From Acidobacteriota bacterium (GTDB lineage Bacteria; Acidobacteriota; Blastocatellia; Chloracidobacteriales; JADJPF01): a DNA stretch of 64,000 nucleotides. Below are positions 1 through 7,556 of this stretch, one piece after another. Positions within the stretch are counted from its first letter, which is position 1; each line of letters starts with the position of its first letter. The stretch lies in NCBI GenBank assembly GCA_016213785.1, contig JACQZQ010000113.1, positions 1-64,000 of the forward strand, written 5' to 3'. Below the pieces are notes generated by a model. The model saw only the letters and a list, made by a program, of their open reading frames with translations. It was not told where the DNA came from and did no database searches. A program made the position numbers and the translations under genes.

Positions 1-471
1 TTGTATTTGTGCAGAGCGGGAGAAAAAATCTTTAAGTCAAAGAACCCATATTTGTAAGAAATGTGGGTTTGTTGCTCCTAGAGATGAGTTATCAGCTTAT
101 CTTGCTCTACACACTAGCTTGGTAAACGGAGAATGGAAAACTGACTTTCAAAAGGCATTTTCTGGTATCCAAGGACATAGAACTTTGTCCTTAGGGCAGG
201 AGTTAAAGCCTGTACCTGGTGCGGTTTATCAACCTTTGGTGACCAAAGAAAAAAGTGCAACAGATGGATTCACTATCCAAAAACGCAAATCACCTTGCGT
301 CGGAGCGCTTCGCACAGAAGATCGGACACTAACTTAGAGCCTACAACGACCTGGGGCATTGTAGGAAGCGGTTAGCGAGACAGTTTTGGCCTTAAGCTTT
401 TCTGCCTCTGAAGATCACAGAATACCCCACTTCAAAAAATTCATAGAAGTTTTAAGTGGCGGGAGGTTCAA
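1..471 (+). mobile_element. Right end of an IS200/IS605-family (IS1341-like) element
   Basis: The left edge of the window lies inside a transposable element. The coding end of a TnpB-type protein (to 337) is followed by about 130 noncoding bases rich in inverted repeats. A subterminal hairpin pairs CCACTT near 425-431 with AAGTGG near 454-459, with a second ACTTC/GAAGT pairing possible inside. The sequence then runs GGGAGGTTCAA and stops being element-like at 471. Ending in TCAA after a subterminal hairpin is what IS200/IS605 right ends look like (IS608 cleaves after TCAA). The left end and any tnpA lie outside the window, so completeness and mobility cannot be judged. Confidence 0.75.
2..337 (+). 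CDS. tnpB: TnpB-family RNA-guided endonuclease, C-terminal fragment (cut by window edge)
   Basis: The reading frame is open from base 2, so this is the C-terminal ~111 residues of a longer protein. The visible part begins with a Cys-x-Cys pair, continues through LSQRTHICKKCGF (C-x2-C) and then PRDELSAYLALH. That is the OrfB zinc ribbon followed by the RuvC-III segment carrying its aspartate, in the form seen in IS891/IS1341-type proteins (CGFVAPRD). TnpB proteins are RNA-guided DNA nucleases that help retain the element; they use an RNA made from the 3' end of their own gene. The last ~70 residues are low in recognisable motifs and overlap the predicted RNA. Whether the nuclease core is intact cannot be seen here. 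Confidence 0.82.
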   Translation, partial: CICAEREKKSLSQRTHICKKCGFVAPRDELSAYLALHTSLVNGEWKTDFQKAFSGIQGHRTLSLGQELKPVPGAVYQPLVTKEKSATDGFTIQKRKSPCVGALRTEDRTLT

Positions 472-490
472 TTTTAAGCCTTGGTTAATT
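230..490 (+). ncRNA. Probable omegaRNA/reRNA of the TnpB element with adjacent guide
   Basis: TnpB guide RNAs overlap the 3' end of tnpB and run through the right end into flanking DNA. This stretch has the expected structure: ACGCAA (near 283) pairs with TTGCGT (near 295), CCTACA (near 341) pairs with TGTAGG (near 360), and the terminal CCACTT/AAGTGG hairpin sits just before the GGTTCAA end at 471. The guide would be the host bases from 472 onward, which run into the start region of the next gene. The 5' boundary is an estimate from the coding overlap seen in characterised systems. No promoter was identified. Confidence 0.5.
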
Positions 491-516
491 TCTCTAGGAA
501 AAAGGAAGGGTATTTT

Positions 517-921
517 ATGAGCGGATTCTTTCGTGACTTAGATCAAAAAGAACTTGTAGAAGTAGCAAAAAGCCTTCATCAACTTGGTGTTAGACGACAG
601 CCTTGGCAAGATATTGATGAATATGCTAAGGAAACAAACGTAACCTATATGCTAGCAACCCGTCCTGAAATCTTTCGCTATCAAGGTGAATATATAGAAG
701 AAGATATATGTTACTTTATCCCTACTTTAGAAGATGCTTTAGCCTTTCTTGTGCAACGCAATTTTATTCCTACACTAGAGTATTTTGCTAAAGGTAAATG
801 GAGACTTGTTTGGACAGTTGGTGGTTTTGCTGAAGGCTTAACTCCTAGGCTTGCGGCATTAAGAGCAATGGAAGAGTTATTAAAAGCAGATAAAGAATCA
901 AATAAAGAATCAGAGAGTTAA
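517..921 (+). CDS. Hypothetical protein
   Basis: A 134-residue soluble, acidic protein that I do not recognise. An upstream TTG at 481 is in frame, but the ATG at 517 is preferred because AGGAAGG lies 7 bases before it and the 12 extra residues overlap the transposon flank. It begins MSGFFRDLDQKELVEVAK and contains FIPTLEDALAFLVQRNFIPTLEYFAKGKW split over two helices, ending in a Lys/Glu/Ser-rich tail. There are no cysteines in a metal-binding pattern, no signal peptide and no membrane segment. The element upstream inserted only about 45 bases before the start, so its native promoter may be lost or displaced. Confidence 0.7.
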   Translation: MSGFFRDLDQKELVEVAKSLHQLGVRRQPWQDIDEYAKETNVTYMLATRPEIFRYQGEYIEEDICYFIPTLEDALAFLVQRNFIPTLEYFAKGKWRLVWTVGGFAEGLTPRLAALRAMEELLKADKESNKESES

Positions 922-1224
922 AAAAAAAGGAAAAAGTAAGGAAAAATTTTTTTATTTAGACAACTTTCCTTTATGGATAAAACATCAGAAAAGCCATTCA
1001 AAAGATAATTTAGTTTTATAGTTTTAACCAAACTAAAGGGCTTAAATATCCCTTATCTTAATCAAACCTTTTGTCAGACCTTCGTCTGAATGCTAACAAG
1101 TTTTATAATATTTTGGAAAAATAGTTTTAGTAGTGGCAATGGTTTTGTTAAACTTGCTAACTATCAGTTGTTGGCATTGTAACTAATTCACAAATAAAAA
1201 ATTAACTCTTAAGGAGGAGGCAAA
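922..1224. other. Intergenic region with a small hairpin
   Basis: About 300 AT-rich bases without a credible gene. The one structure I see is CAGAC (1075-1079) pairing with GTCTG (1084-1088) across a CTTC loop. It has no following T-run, so it is not an obvious terminator. A strong ribosome binding site, AAGGAGGAGG, lies at 1211-1220 for the next gene. No clear -35/-10 pair was found. Confidence 0.4.
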
Positions 1225-1833
1225 ATGGTTCTCTCACTCAAAGCCCGCTCACATAATTTTTGGATTTCTTTAGTCTTGGCTTTAACTCTTTTAATGGTAG
1301 GCTGTGGAGGTGCTCCAAAACAAGAATCTCGTTGGGATAAAGCACAAAAAGAAAGTACTGGTCAAAAGACTGATAAGAAAGAAGACAAGAAAGAAGACAA
1401 AAAAGAAGATAAGACTACAGAAGAAAAACCAAGCCAAGCTATTCCTGATAAAACTGCCCCAGATGCGGTTAAGCCTGTAGCTGGAAGTGCCTTAAATAAA
1501 TTTTTTCCTGCACCTGGAGATGGATTTGAACGTGTAGCTTCACAGGAAAAAGAAGGTGCAGCCATCTATAAACTTAAAAAAGATGGTAAAGATGCCGCAG
1601 AATTATCTATTACTGATACTGCCAACAACCCTGGTGCTGTAGATAAATTTAAATCAGCCTCAGATAAAATAGGCGGTTTTCCCGCACTAGAACAAGGTAG
1701 CACTGCTACAGCAGTTTTAGTTGCTAATCGTTTTCAAGTAAAAGCTATTTCTAAGAACCCAGGTTTTACTAAAGACAACCGTAAAGCTTGGTTAGGCAAG
1801 TTTGACCTAAAAGGCTTATCTGCTTTGAAATAA
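1225..1833 (+). CDS. Putative lipoprotein with KKED repeats
   Basis: A 202-residue predicted lipoprotein. The N-terminus has a basic stretch, a hydrophobic core and the lipobox LMVGC, so cleavage before Cys27 and lipid anchoring are expected. Residues ~45-70 are a highly charged linker of tandem KKED units encoded by 12-base repeats (about 1371-1412), typical of a flexible spacer between membrane anchor and domain. The remaining ~130 residues (AGSALNKFFPAPGDGFERV onward) form a compact domain I do not recognise; it contains VDKFKSASDKIGGFPALEQG. The start is well supported by AAGGAGGAGG just upstream. The next two genes follow on the same strand and may be cotranscribed. Confidence 0.75.
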   Translation: MVLSLKARSHNFWISLVLALTLLMVGCGGAPKQESRWDKAQKESTGQKTDKKEDKKEDKKEDKTTEEKPSQAIPDKTAPDAVKPVAGSALNKFFPAPGDGFERVASQEKEGAAIYKLKKDGKDAAELSITDTANNPGAVDKFKSASDKIGGFPALEQGSTATAVLVANRFQVKAISKNPGFTKDNRKAWLGKFDLKGLSALK

Positions 1834-1873
1834 ACACTGTAACTAATTTTACTTAAGAACATAAGGAGTCTAA

Positions 1874-2761
1874 ATGAGTAAACCTATTTATGAAATAATA
1901 GATGAACTACCTACTAGTGGGATGACTGTGCGGGCATTAAACGCACTAGATTTTGTAATACCTGGACAATGGGAAAATATTGTTGGATTTGAAAATACAA
2001 TAAAAACCATTACTGGTGAGACAGATGAAAGTATGGTTCAACAAATTGGTGAAAGAGCCATTCATCTTTATAACGATAAATCACAGGGTTATCAAACTGC
2101 ACTTTGGATCTATCAAAAGGTTAATAGCGCTGGTGGAGCACTTGGTTCTGCTGCATTAGCCAATAAATTTACTGAAAGTGTTTCTTTTCTCTCATTCTTA
2201 AATAGACTTACACCTAAAGCAGATAATTTACAAGCCATTGATCTTTGCTTAAAAATTGTTGGTGAAGTAGTTGCTTATACTAAGATAAATGGTATTCCTG
2301 GAGATGGTATTGCTGAATTTGGCGGGGCTATTGCTGATTATGGCAATGCTTCTCTAATGCGTATGGCTGCACTAATTTGTTTTGATGGTGTTATACCGCT
2401 AGGGCCTGATTTTGTACTAAAAGTAGAAGACATGGTTTCTAAGTTCCAACCCTCTGACTTAACTAGCCACCCAGGTTTTAGTTATTTAAGTAGTTTTATT
2501 CCTGGCACAGATTCTTTTGGTCAATTAGGTTTTATTAGACAAAGCTTTGGCTCAATTAGAGATTGGATGGGCAGTTTTGTTAGTTCACATAGCTTGACTC
2601 AAAATGTCCTAGTTAGCAACCTTCAACGCTTTATTGAAGTTTCTGAAAGCAAACTTGACTATGTAGCTGCTTTCTTAGATATGACTACTAATTACTATGA
2701 GCATACAGGAATTCAAACCCTAGCCCGTAGCTTAGTAGAACGTGCACAAGCAGAAATTTAA
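1874..2761 (+). CDS. Hypothetical protein (helical, soluble)
   Basis: A 295-residue protein with no family I can name. It starts MSKPIYEIIDELPTSGM behind a good AAGGAG (1862-1867). It is predicted mostly helical, with Gly/Ala-rich stretches (SAGGALGSAALANKF; GDGIAEFGGAIADYGNASL) that could be weakly membrane-associating but are not convincing transmembrane helices. There is no signal peptide. It is followed after 31 bases by a short helix-hairpin-helix-like gene on the same strand, so the two probably form one transcript ending at the hairpin at 3021-3044. No function is proposed. Confidence 0.7.
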   Translation: MSKPIYEIIDELPTSGMTVRALNALDFVIPGQWENIVGFENTIKTITGETDESMVQQIGERAIHLYNDKSQGYQTALWIYQKVNSAGGALGSAALANKFTESVSFLSFLNRLTPKADNLQAIDLCLKIVGEVVAYTKINGIPGDGIAEFGGAIADYGNASLMRMAALICFDGVIPLGPDFVLKVEDMVSKFQPSDLTSHPGFSYLSSFIPGTDSFGQLGFIRQSFGSIRDWMGSFVSSHSLTQNVLVSNLQRFIEVSESKLDYVAAFLDMTTNYYEHTGIQTLARSLVERAQAEI

Positions 2762-2792
2762 CCTTAATTTATTACACTTAAAGGAGAAACTT

Positions 2793-2999
2793 ATGGATCT
2801 TAAAGATATGCTTGACAAAGCTTATGAAACCAAATCACCAAAAGAACTTCTAGATGCTCCATTAAGCGCTTTAGAAGGTATTTCTGATGCAGGCGGAAAA
2901 GAATTAGAAAAACTATTAGGTGTAAAAACCATTGGACAATTAGCCGATTGCAAATATTTCCATTGGGCACAAGAGATTAAAAAACTAGCTGCTAGTTAA
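2793..2999 (+). CDS. Small helix-hairpin-helix-like protein
   Basis: A 68-residue protein. An in-frame upstream start at 2742 overlaps the previous gene, but ATG 2793 has AAGGAGAAA directly before it and is preferred. The segment APLSALEGISDAGGKEL followed by GVKTIGQLADCKYFHWAQEI resembles small helix-hairpin-helix modules in which an LxGI(S/T)xxxAxxL turn is followed by a TIxxLA helix. Such modules occur in DNA-binding proteins and as stand-alone scaffolds. No catalytic residues are apparent. A DNA-binding role is inference only. Confidence 0.6.
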   Translation: MDLKDMLDKAYETKSPKELLDAPLSALEGISDAGGKELEKLLGVKTIGQLADCKYFHWAQEIKKLAAS

Positions 3000-3020
3000 T
3001 GGCTAATAACTTCTTCTAAG

Positions 3021-3044
3021 GGGGTAGAGCTATAACTCTACCCC
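3021..3044 (+). terminator. Hairpin after the 1874-2999 gene pair
   Basis: GGGGTAGAG (3021-3029) is a perfect inverted repeat of CTCTACCCC (3036-3044) with a six-base loop. It begins 22 bases after the stop codon. A strong T-run is missing downstream, so efficient intrinsic termination is likely but not certain. Confidence 0.5.
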
Positions 3045-3065
3045 TAAATTACTTAGAGAATATAA

Positions 3066-3773
3066 TTGAAAAAATGTTTATTAAGTAAGCAGTTTCTAAC
3101 AAAAAGAAGACATCAGCGCCTATCACCAACTAGCGTTTATGATATAGGCGATAAACTAAGGTTAGTTTTTGGTAAACCCTCCTCTATTAATTCTCTAGAC
3201 AATAACTTAAATAACCTTGATAGCCATTTGTTAATAAAACTTTCCTCAAGTGTTCCTAGTGCTTTTGGAACTAATAATTTACACCCTACAACAATCTGGT
3301 GTATTGAGATGTTAGAAAAATATCTTAAGGGAGAAAAATTGCTAGATGTTGGAACAGGGGCAGGAATAATTACTATTTGCGCTCTTAAATTGATAAGAAA
3401 TAAAGAAGAAAAATTTCCTACTAATTTTCAAGCGGATGCATTTGATATTTATCAAGATGCAATCAAACAAGCTAAAACAAACTTAAGGTTAAATGGTCTA
3501 GAAAAATATGTAAATCTAGAACAAAACACCCTAACTAATTACCCAAATAATTTTTATACCCTAGTTATAGCTAATCTTCCTCCAATTGCAATTTCAGAGC
3601 TTTGGCTAGAGCTTATAGAAAAAGTAGCTGATAATGGTAGGCTAATTTTATCTGGTATTTTAAGACATAGTTTTGCTGATTTGGTTGAAAGATTTTCTAG
3701 AAAAGGCTTTAAGCTTATAGATGAAAAATTAACAGATTTGTGGTGTTTAGCAGTTTTAGAAAAAAACCTTTAA
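3066..3773 (+). CDS. PrmA-like (ribosomal protein L11) SAM-dependent methyltransferase
   Basis: A 235-residue class I methyltransferase. The order of motifs matches the PrmA family: AFGTNNLHPTTIWC (PrmA has AFGTGxHPTT), the SAM-binding LLDVGTGAGI, an acidic strand-2 end (AFDIYQDAIKQA), the NPPY-like position LVIANLPP, and LILSGIL, a PrmA signature near the C-terminus. PrmA methylates ribosomal protein L11. This protein is somewhat shorter than usual PrmA, and its N-terminal ~60 residues are not clearly the L11-recognition domain, so the substrate could differ. The start is a TTG, because no in-frame ATG occurs before residue ~82. Hairpins at 3021-3044 and 3785-3813 flank the gene. Confidence 0.72.
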   Translation: MKKCLLSKQFLTKRRHQRLSPTSVYDIGDKLRLVFGKPSSINSLDNNLNNLDSHLLIKLSSSVPSAFGTNNLHPTTIWCIEMLEKYLKGEKLLDVGTGAGIITICALKLIRNKEEKFPTNFQADAFDIYQDAIKQAKTNLRLNGLEKYVNLEQNTLTNYPNNFYTLVIANLPPIAISELWLELIEKVADNGRLILSGILRHSFADLVERFSRKGFKLIDEKLTDLWCLAVLEKNL

Positions 3774-3784
3774 GAAAATAAAAA

Positions 3785-3813
3785 GCCACTGTAGCCCTAC
3801 CGATTACAGTGGC
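3785..3813 (-). terminator. Intrinsic terminator, strongest for the minus-strand PHA operon
   Basis: GCCACTGTA (3785-3793) and TACAGTGGC (3805-3813) form a perfect nine-pair stem. Read on the minus strand it is followed by TTTTTATTTTC, a good U-tract, so it should end transcripts from the phasin gene about 115 bases upstream on that strand. It may also act on the convergent methyltransferase gene, with a poorer tail. Confidence 0.7.
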
Positions 3814-3927
3814 AATATTTATTGGCCCTATTGTTTTTAGTTACACGTTGGAGGATGCTCTAACTCCATTTAGCCTTTACCTAAACTAAATTGAGTTAAA
3901 CACGCTAGTCCATTACAAATAAAACTC

Positions 3928-4587
3928 TTATGCATTAACTGTTTCTGCTGTTGCAGTTTCTACTACTTCAGTAGTTTTTACTGCATTTTCACTTGATGAA
4001 ACTTTAGCCTTGCGGCTAACGCTACCACGTTGAGTAGACGATAATTGACGAGAAAGATCTGTTAAACGTCGATTAATTTGTTGTAACTCATCACGAGTTG
4101 GAAGATCTAAATTAGCTATTACTTCTTCAATCTTTGCTTCAATTGTGTTCTCAGTTTGAATTTTTGGCTTTGGAGTAGTGAAAAATTCTCTTACACGATT
4201 AGCTTGAGATTCTTGAAAATCTTTTATTGTTTGTGCTGTGGTCTTTTCAAATTTTTCACCTTTATTAATGGTGTTGTTAATAAAGCTATTAACATTTTTC
4301 CTCAAATCACTGCTAGAGGTGTTACGTAGAGAATCAAACTTAAAGTTTTGAATGGTTTGTAGGTTTTGACGACCATCTAAAATTAAGGCTCCTAAACCTA
4401 AACTAAAGTAAATACTTTTAGTTGTAACATCCTTAAAAAGCTCTACAGGAGCTTGAACTGTTTTAATAAAGTTAAATTGGGTTGGCTCAACTGTTGCGGT
4501 AGTTTTAGTAGTTTTAGTTTGGGCTTTTTTGCCATTAGTTTTGGTGGTTTTAGTAGCTTTGGTTGTTTTCTCTGTTGTTTTTGACAT
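3928..4587 (-). CDS. Phasin-family protein (PHA granule associated)
   Basis: A 219-residue protein downstream of phaR. The first ~35 residues are a Lys/Thr-rich basic tail of the kind found at one end of PhaF-like phasins (there C-terminal and nucleoid-binding). Residues ~37-130 contain a helical phasin-like stretch (FNFIKTVQAPVELFKDV onward). Near the C-terminus is LPTRDELQQINRRLTDLSRQL, a leucine-heptad coiled coil typical of PhaF/PhaI and PhaE. Phasins coat polyhydroxyalkanoate granules. The gene starts 50 bases after the end of phaR with no obvious promoter between, so the two likely share the PhaR-controlled promoter. A PHA synthase gene is not in this window. The stop codon is followed by the terminator at 3785-3813. 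Confidence 0.75.
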   Translation of the reverse strand: MSKTTEKTTKATKTTKTNGKKAQTKTTKTTATVEPTQFNFIKTVQAPVELFKDVTTKSIYFSLGLGALILDGRQNLQTIQNFKFDSLRNTSSSDLRKNVNSFINNTINKGEKFEKTTAQTIKDFQESQANRVREFFTTPKPKIQTENTIEAKIEEVIANLDLPTRDELQQINRRLTDLSRQLSSTQRGSVSRKAKVSSSENAVKTTEVVETATAETVNA

Positions 4588-4637
4588 AATTTTTTCTCCT
4601 TATGCTAAATATCTTAATTAGAATTCGTGTTAATAAA

Positions 4638-5231
4638 TTATTTAATATCTTTAGTTTTTTTAGGCTCTTTAGCTTTATTAGTAGGTGAAGGTTTTTTTGG
4701 GCTTTTAAGAACCATTTCTAGTTCATCTAAGCGTTTATTTAATTCATTAATTTCTGTTCTAGTTGGCAAATTCATTTTATTAATTAAAAAATGTAAACTT
4801 TCATCTATCATTCGTTGAATAATCAACTTAAAATCCTCTGTAGGGGAACTAGTTTCTTCTTTTCCAGTAACACGTTTCCAACTTTGTTGAAATTGCTGTT
4901 GAATTTGCTGCTCTACACCTTTTACTGTACGAACACTAGCTTCAATTCCTTGTTTAACATAGTCAACAACAGCATCTGAACGCTTTTGAATAATTTCTCT
5001 TAACACTGAAGCATTAACTTGACCATCACCATTTTTTGCATTATCTGAAATTACTTCAGATAGTACTTTTGATAAAACTACACTAGTTATATCAGCAGAT
5101 GTTTTATTATCAATGATCTGAACTTCTTGACCGTTCTTTACTAGCTCTGCTAATTCTTCTAGTGTTACATAGCGCTTGGCAGTTGAGTCATAAAGTTTAC
5201 GATTAGCGTAACGCTTAATTACTATTGCCAT
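4638..5231 (-). CDS. phaR: PhaR, polyhydroxyalkanoate synthesis repressor
   Basis: A 197-residue member of the PhaR family. The N-terminus IKRYANRKLYDSTAKRYVTL is the signature of the PHB/PHA accumulation regulator DNA-binding domain, followed by the accumulation-regulator segment (VQIIDNKTSADITSVVLSKVL). PhaR binds both DNA and nascent PHA, derepressing phasin synthesis as granules form. The C-terminus carries LPTRTEINELNKRLDELE, matching the coiled-coil motif of the phasin encoded next to it. The start ATG has AAGGAGA eight bases upstream. Two palindromic sites sit over its promoter (5255-5303), indicating autoregulation. Confidence 0.92.
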   Translation of the reverse strand: MAIVIKRYANRKLYDSTAKRYVTLEELAELVKNGQEVQIIDNKTSADITSVVLSKVLSEVISDNAKNGDGQVNASVLREIIQKRSDAVVDYVKQGIEASVRTVKGVEQQIQQQFQQSWKRVTGKEETSSPTEDFKLIIQRMIDESLHFLINKMNLPTRTEINELNKRLDELEMVLKSPKKPSPTNKAKEPKKTKDIK

Positions 5232-5254
5232 TTGCTTATCTCCTTGATGAATAA

Positions 5255-5283
5255 AATATAACGCGCTGCGTTATAAATGTCAA
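5255..5283 (-). promoter_or_regulatory. phaR sigma-70-type promoter
   Basis: On the minus strand TTGACA (complement of 5278-5283) and TATATT (complement of 5255-5260) are separated by exactly 17 bases. The -35 is a full consensus match and the -10 differs at one position. It lies just upstream of the phaR ribosome binding site and start codon. Confidence 0.85.
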
Positions 5284-5303
5284 GAAAAATAACGCAGTGC
5301 GTC
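5260..5303. promoter_or_regulatory. Tandem palindromic operators, probable PhaR sites
   Basis: Two copies of AACGC-N3-GCGTT lie at 5260-5272 (perfect) and 5291-5303 (one mismatch at the last base). Their centres are 31 bases apart, about three helical turns. One occupies the spacer between -35 and -10 and the other sits immediately upstream of the -35. Known PhaR sites are TGC/GCA-rich inverted repeats, so these are very likely the PhaR operators. No further copy was noticed elsewhere in the window. Confidence 0.8.
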
Positions 5304-5419
5304 AAAAAATTTCCGGCTTTTGCAATTTTTATTTGAAGAATAATAAAAATTGCATTAACTTTTGATGATTAAATAAAAAATGGTCTAAAATAAAAACACA
5401 CTAACCAGTTGATAAAGTT

Positions 5420-6556
5420 ATGTTTAATGAAATTAACCAGCACCCTTTAATCAAAAACTACCGCAATAAAGCTTCGGCTTGGAGTCAGCAAACTTATGAA
5501 CAGTGGAGACTTGCAGCAGAAGAGTTTACTGAATTAAAAGCGCGTCATGGTGAGTTACCTGCATTAATTGCTGCACAAGCTTTTTGTGAAGGACAATCTG
5601 CGCGTAAACAAGAATTTTATGAGCAAGCCGTAAGTTACTATAAAAAAGCTGCGGAAATGCTTCCAGAATGGCCTCTAGCGCCTGAAGCACTTGGAGAGGT
5701 TTACCGTTATTTAGGTAAGCGACCTGAAGCAGAAAAACAGCTTAGCCATGCCCTAAAACTTGATGGTAAATTAGTTCATGCTCGTTTAATTTATGCTGCA
5801 ATGCTTTGTGAGAGAAATAATTATAAGGCCGCAGAAGATGTGTTAAAACTAGGATTAAAAAATAATACTACAGAAATAGCTTTTCATTGTTTTCTAGGAC
5901 ATATTGCTTTATCTGATCGCCGCTTAAGTAGTGCAGAACGCCGTTACCAACGTGCTCTAACATTAAGTGATAGTTCTTCAGAAGCTTATGCAGGGCTTAG
6001 TGCTGTTAGGATAATAGAAAAACGCTATGATGAAGCGCTAGATTATTCAAAACTATCACTCCATCATGATCAGCGTAACACTACAGCATTAATTAATCGG
6101 GGTATTGCGCGATGTTTAACAAATCAACGTAAGGAAGGCGAGGCTGATTTTGATCGTGTAGTAAGAATTGCTCCTCGTATAGCCCATAATTACTTTAGAA
6201 TTGCTAATTTTTATTGGCAATATGACCGTAATTTAGCTTTAACTGAACGTTACTTAAGACTAGCAATTAATTGTGAATCATATCGTAGTGATTATCATAC
6301 AGCTATGGGAGTACTTTATTTAGAGCAAAATAATTTAATGGATGCAGAGAAATATCTTCGCCAAGCAATTATACTTAATCCAGATGATATTTTAGCTCTT
6401 CATGGTTTAGGGATTCTTGCAATTCTAGGCTCAGATCAAAAAATTGCTAGCAAATATTTTTCTCATGCTACTACTTTATTATTTACTAGTAGACGTTACT
6501 TAGTCGCAAAGCTAGCCTCACAACTAGACCCTAGATTAAAAGAGTCTGCTGAATAG
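5420..6556 (+). CDS. Tetratricopeptide repeat protein
   Basis: A 378-residue soluble protein made almost wholly of TPR helical pairs. Recognisable units include AVSYYKKAAEMLPEWPLAPE, RYQRALTLSDSSSEAYAGLS and a clear AEKYLRQAIILNPDDILAL near the C-terminus. There is no signal peptide, membrane segment or second domain, so it is probably a cytoplasmic protein-interaction scaffold. It is transcribed divergently from phaR, and the ~190-base gap between them contains the PhaR operators, but no promoter was identified for this gene. The ATG at 5420 lacks a strong ribosome binding site. A hairpin with a T-run at 6564-6606 follows. Confidence 0.8.
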   Translation: MFNEINQHPLIKNYRNKASAWSQQTYEQWRLAAEEFTELKARHGELPALIAAQAFCEGQSARKQEFYEQAVSYYKKAAEMLPEWPLAPEALGEVYRYLGKRPEAEKQLSHALKLDGKLVHARLIYAAMLCERNNYKAAEDVLKLGLKNNTTEIAFHCFLGHIALSDRRLSSAERRYQRALTLSDSSSEAYAGLSAVRIIEKRYDEALDYSKLSLHHDQRNTTALINRGIARCLTNQRKEGEADFDRVVRIAPRIAHNYFRIANFYWQYDRNLALTERYLRLAINCESYRSDYHTAMGVLYLEQNNLMDAEKYLRQAIILNPDDILALHGLGILAILGSDQKIASKYFSHATTLLFTSRRYLVAKLASQLDPRLKESAE

Positions 6557-6563
6557 TTTTAAT

Positions 6564-6606
6564 AAATGCCTAGAGTGGGCTAGCAATAGATATTTAAGGC
6601 ATTTTT
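6564..6606 (+). terminator. Terminator-like hairpin after the TPR gene
   Basis: AAATGCCT (6564-6571) pairs with AGGCATTT (6597-6604), and the right arm runs directly into a T-run. The loop is long (25 bases). It sits between convergent genes and could serve the plus-strand gene. Confidence 0.5.
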
Positions 6607-6625
6607 AAAGATTATATAATAAATA

Positions 6626-7546
6626 TTATTCAGCATCTTTTAACCGGACAATTTCTACAGAGCAATGAGCGCGTGCAGAAATGGCGGTTGATACACTGCC
6701 AAGGAGTAATCGTTTAATTTTTCCAAAACCTCTTGAACCGATAAAAACAGTATCTGCTCCCCATTTTTCAGCTTCTTCAAGTAAAACTTTTCTTGGGTCG
6801 CCTTCCTTAAATATTGTAGAGACAAATAGCCCTTGTGCTCTTAGTTGTGCTTCTAGAGCTTGTTCTAAGACTTTTTTAATACTAGTTAGCTCATCGTGTT
6901 TAGCTTTAGCAGGTGAAACATCTTCTGGTAAGGCTGCATCAATCATAGCCTTATATTCATTTACTGGGATTTTTCCTGTAGCAGTTAGTAATATTACTTC
7001 TGTTCCTCTAGGCCAAGAACGTGATGCTACTGAGCGAATAGCCTCATTAGATTCTGGAGAGCCATCTACACCTACAATTATTCTAGAAGGCTCATTAAAT
7101 TCTTGTAGTCGTCCTCTAGAAATACGTACAGATGTATGAGCTTCAGTAGAGACTTTTTGAGATACACTACCTAAAAGAAAGCGCCCTATTGTGGAAAGCC
7201 CTTGTGAACCAACTACAATTAAATCTGGGTGAAATTCATCGGCTTTCTTTAATAATTCCCTTGCAGGGGAGCCTATAGTAGATTCAACTGTGACTTTCCA
7301 AGTAGGAAAGAGTGCTTTAAGCTGTGTAGCGCCTTTTTCAGCTACTTCTCTAGCCAAACGTACATCTAGTTGAAAACTTTCAACATAATCAGTTTGAGCT
7401 AGTCCATAGCTTGGTGGAGGCACAAGCCACATTTCTGCTATAGACATTATTACTGCTTCGCTATCTGAAGGAAGTCCTGCTAATTTTAAGTCATCTAACA
7501 TTGCCACAGAACTTTGTGAGCCATCATAGCCAATAAGGATTTTCAT
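6626..7546 (-). CDS. Tandem universal stress protein (two UspA domains)
   Basis: A 306-residue protein with two UspA folds in tandem (~1-148 and ~155-303). Each has the ATP-binding signature: GSQGLSTIGRFLLGSVSQKV in the first half and GSRGFGKIKRLLLGSVST in the second, i.e. G-x2-G-x9-G-S. The acidic residue at the end of the first strand is present in both (IGYDGSQSS; VGVDGSPES). Usp proteins bind ATP and support survival under starvation or oxidative stress. It lies downstream of a single-domain Usp gene on the same strand, so the pair is probably one operon. The leader between them contains an unusual repeat (7557-7619). Confidence 0.92.
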   Translation of the reverse strand: MKILIGYDGSQSSVAMLDDLKLAGLPSDSEAVIMSIAEMWLVPPPSYGLAQTDYVESFQLDVRLAREVAEKGATQLKALFPTWKVTVESTIGSPARELLKKADEFHPDLIVVGSQGLSTIGRFLLGSVSQKVSTEAHTSVRISRGRLQEFNEPSRIIVGVDGSPESNEAIRSVASRSWPRGTEVILLTATGKIPVNEYKAMIDAALPEDVSPAKAKHDELTSIKKVLEQALEAQLRAQGLFVSTIFKEGDPRKVLLEEAEKWGADTVFIGSRGFGKIKRLLLGSVSTAISARAHCSVEIVRLKDAE

Positions 7547-7556
7547 ATAATTACCC

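Noticed and set aside
1362-1565. Minus-strand open frame over the lipoprotein gene
   Set aside because: It mirrors the KKED repeats of the real gene on the plus strand, and there is no ribosome binding site.
4627-4818. Plus-strand frame overlapping the end of phaR
   Set aside because: It lies within phaR on the opposite strand, and PhaR is certain.
6681-7139. Plus-strand frame within the tandem universal stress protein gene
   Set aside because: Antisense to a well-supported Usp gene; no family motif or start signal.
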